Below, in pieces: positions 62,365 to 64,000 of a stretch of DNA of 64,000 bases (position 1 is the first letter of the stretch; every line of letters starts with the position of its first letter). The notes beneath the pieces are model-generated. The model was not told the DNA's origin, did not search any database, and was given only the letters and a program-made list of their open reading frames with translations. The DNA is from Hyphomicrobiales bacterium. Lineage in GTDB: Bacteria > Pseudomonadota > Alphaproteobacteria > Rhizobiales > Rhodobiaceae. The stretch is from contig PKTR01000002.1 of NCBI GenBank assembly GCA_002869065.1, positions 1,302,001-1,366,000 of the forward strand, in the 5' to 3' direction. The translations under genes and the position numbers were made by a program.

Positions 62365-62804
62365 CGAGTTCGGACTGCCGGTCGGCGATGTTCGCGTCGT
62401 CGGCCGGTGGGACGGTTTTTCGTCCGAAGCGGCGGCGTTTCGCTCGATGCGATCCGCATTCGTTAACGTTTGCCCCTGATTTGTTAACCCACCCGGCAAA
62501 AATGACCCGCTCACTTTGCAAAATGCACGAAGAAATCCGCGGTTTTCCGCGAGCCGGCCGAAAGGGTGAAAATTCGTTAACTCCCTGTTTACCAGATGGC
62601 GGGAAATATTTGCCTACCAGGTCCACCCGGGGGGCGTCCTTGTCATCCCTCATCCCTCAGTCTCCCGGGTGCCTGGTGGCAAAAGGCCGCCGATAGCAGC
62701 AGCGACAGACGGCCGAATCGGATTTCCTTCAGCGGGTGCGGGCCACCGGTCTTATCCGCTCCACCGGGCGCCAGGCGCCCAAGAAGTACGGGTCGGTCGG
62801 TAAC
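62365..62804. other. fliF upstream region
   Basis: 440 bp without a supported gene. It holds the candidate CtrA box at 62577-62591 and two further TTAAC half-sites at 62463-62467 and 62484-62488. The fliF frame is open back to 62697, with GTG codons at 62736 and 62805. Confidence 0.5.
62577..62591 (+). promoter_or_regulatory. candidate CtrA box upstream of fliF
   Basis: TTAA-N7-TTTA (62577-62591), a 7 of 8 match to TTAA-N7-TTAA with the typical C after the first half (TTAAC). fliF is a CtrA-dependent class II flagellar gene in Caulobacter. Confidence 0.6.
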
Positions 62805-64000
62805 GTGGGTGGCGCATTCGCTCTTCTGAAAGCTCTCGGACCGGCGCGACTGGCAGCCATGGGCGCCGTCGCGGCCATTTTGGTCGGCTTCTTCGCTTTC
62901 CTGATGATCCGGTTTTCCTCGGTGCAGATGGTGCCGCTCTACGCCGAGCTCGACTTCAAGGACACCACCGCGATCGTCAAGGAACTCGACGGGTTGGCCG
63001 TTCCCTACGAGGTCGTCAATCGCGGCGGTGGCGTGCTCGTGCCGACCGAGGAGCTTTTGCGGGTGCGCATGGCGCTGGCCGAAAAGGGCCTGCCGAACGG
63101 CGGCTCCGTCGGCTATGAGATCTTCGACAAGACGGACACGCTCGGCACCACCAGCTTCGTGCAGTCGATCAACCACATCCGCGCGCTCGAGGGCGAGCTG
63201 GCGCGCACCATCCGCGCAATCGACCAAGTGGCGATGGCGCGGGTGCATCTCGTGCTGCCCGAACGCCAGCTCTTCCAGCGCAACAAGACGGCGCCGTCCG
63301 CTTCCATCGTGCTGCAGGTGCGCGGCGTCCTCGAGCAAAGCCAGATCCGCGCGATCCAGCACATCACCGCGTCGGCGGTCGAGGGGCTGAAGCCGCAGGA
63401 TGTCTCGATCGTCGATGAGGGCGGCCGGCTGCTCGCCGCCGGCGGCGAGAACGCGGAAGAATTCATGACCGGCGCGATCCACGAACGCACCGCGTCCTAC
63501 GAACACACGCTGCGCGAACGGATCGAGGACATCGTGTCCGAGGTGGTCGGGCCGGGCCGCGCGCGGGTTCAGGTGTCGGCCGAGCTCGACTTCAACCGCA
63601 TCACCCAGACCTCCGAGACCTACGATCCGGAAGGCCAGGTCGTGCGTTCGACGCAGACCAAGGAAGAGACCTCGGCGACGACCAACAAGCGCGAAGGTGT
63701 TTCCGCCGGCAATCAGATCCCCGACGCGAATGCCAATGACGGTGGCGACAGCACGCTCGACCAGTCGAACTCGACCGCCGAAACGGTCAATTACGAGATC
63801 TCGCGCACCCAGCGCACCGAGGTCATCGAGGCTGGCCGGATCAAGCGGATCTCGGTCGCCGTGCTGGTCGACGGCGTCTATTCGCAGACGCCGGAAGGCG
63901 AGCTGAACTACGCCGAGCGCCCGGAAGACGAGATGACCCGGATTTCCGCGCTGGTGCGTTCGGCGATGGGCTATGACGAGGGCCGCGGCGACCAGATCGA
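62805..64000 (+). CDS. fliF: flagellar MS-ring protein FliF (3' part missing)
   Basis: Inner-membrane MS-ring subunit that anchors the basal body and templates the export gate. The visible 398 codons include the first transmembrane helix (LAAMGAVAAILVGFFAFLMI), the YscJ/FliF ring-building motifs (PLYAELDFKDTTAIVKELD, VRMALAEKGLPNGGSVGYEIFD, LARTIRAIDQVAMARVHLVLPE) and the periplasmic FliF C region to LVRSAMGYDEGRGDQI. The C-terminal helix and FliG-binding tail lie outside. The start is set at GTG 62805 (MGGAFALLKALGPARL); GTG 62736 is possible. No strong ribosome site is seen. Confidence 0.93.
   Translation, partial: MGGAFALLKALGPARLAAMGAVAAILVGFFAFLMIRFSSVQMVPLYAELDFKDTTAIVKELDGLAVPYEVVNRGGGVLVPTEELLRVRMALAEKGLPNGGSVGYEIFDKTDTLGTTSFVQSINHIRALEGELARTIRAIDQVAMARVHLVLPERQLFQRNKTAPSASIVLQVRGVLEQSQIRAIQHITASAVEGLKPQDVSIVDEGGRLLAAGGENAEEFMTGAIHERTASYEHTLRERIEDIVSEVVGPGRARVQVSAELDFNRITQTSETYDPEGQVVRSTQTKEETSATTNKREGVSAGNQIPDANANDGGDSTLDQSNSTAETVNYEISRTQRTEVIEAGRIKRISVAVLVDGVYSQTPEGELNYAERPEDEMTRISALVRSAMGYDEGRGDQI

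Overview
The window is high-GC chromosomal DNA from an alphaproteobacterium, most likely of the order Hyphomicrobiales (Rhizobiales). The markers are a PetP/PetR-like regulator pair next to ilvE, DUF2336 and BA14K proteins, an Omp25/31-type beta-barrel, a CtrA/SciP-style flagellar control region, the ethylmalonyl-CoA pathway enzyme Mcd and heterotetrameric sarcosine oxidase. I see no prophage, insertion sequence, rRNA or CRISPR array. Two genes run off the ends: a globin-coupled chemotaxis receptor on the left and fliF on the right.

Region 1-21 kb is mostly housekeeping: a YeeE/YedE sulfur-compound transporter, two MaoC hydratases with CsaA, a MarR/response regulator/histidine kinase set, ilvE, proC, an outer-membrane barrel, a tRNA-editing deacylase, a thioredoxin-TPR protein, tRNA-Gly(GCC), an ArsR regulator with a DUF454 protein, a LuxR regulator divergent from a ureohydrolase (agmatinase family) with a polyamine-binding protein, DUF2336 and the ABC-F factor EttA. 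Between ilvE and proC there is an unusual run of three near-perfect hairpins followed by a terminator.

Region 21-38 kb is a one-carbon and methylated-amine block. The sarcosine oxidase operon soxBDAG (22.4-27.7 kb), formate-THF ligase (fhs), a GbdR/GlxA-type AraC regulator, a MetF-like reductase, a betaine-homocysteine methyltransferase-like enzyme and a dimethylglycine dehydrogenase-like flavoprotein form a route from glycine betaine through dimethylglycine and sarcosine to glycine, with the methyl carbons passing to methionine and tetrahydrofolate. The dimethylglycine dehydrogenase-like gene has one in-frame TAG codon near its 5' end in an otherwise intact reading frame. A permease/ArsR pair interrupts this block, and a 145-147 bp tandem repeat lies upstream of the interrupted gene.

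Region 38-50 kb holds a small secreted protein, a DUF938 methyltransferase, an EamA exporter, a YihY membrane protein, mcd, a DUF4405 membrane protein with an internally duplicated soluble half, a DadA-like flavoprotein, PPK2, an amidase and a BA14K protein with a Pro-Gly-Lys repeat. A cluster of palindromic intergenic repeats follows mcd.

Region 50-55 kb is a compact operon for a cytosolic group 3b (NADP-linked, sulfhydrogenase-like) NiFe hydrogenase: beta, gamma, small and large subunits, a maturation protease, and a stand-alone cyclic-nucleotide-binding-fold protein inserted between beta and gamma. mnmA converges on it. Region 56-64 kb is flagellar (fliK, flgD, sciP, fliF), interrupted by a divergent LysR/isochorismatase pair. 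sciP and fliF both have candidate CtrA boxes, and the sciP leader carries a perfect 11-bp inverted repeat that ends 2 nt before the start codon.
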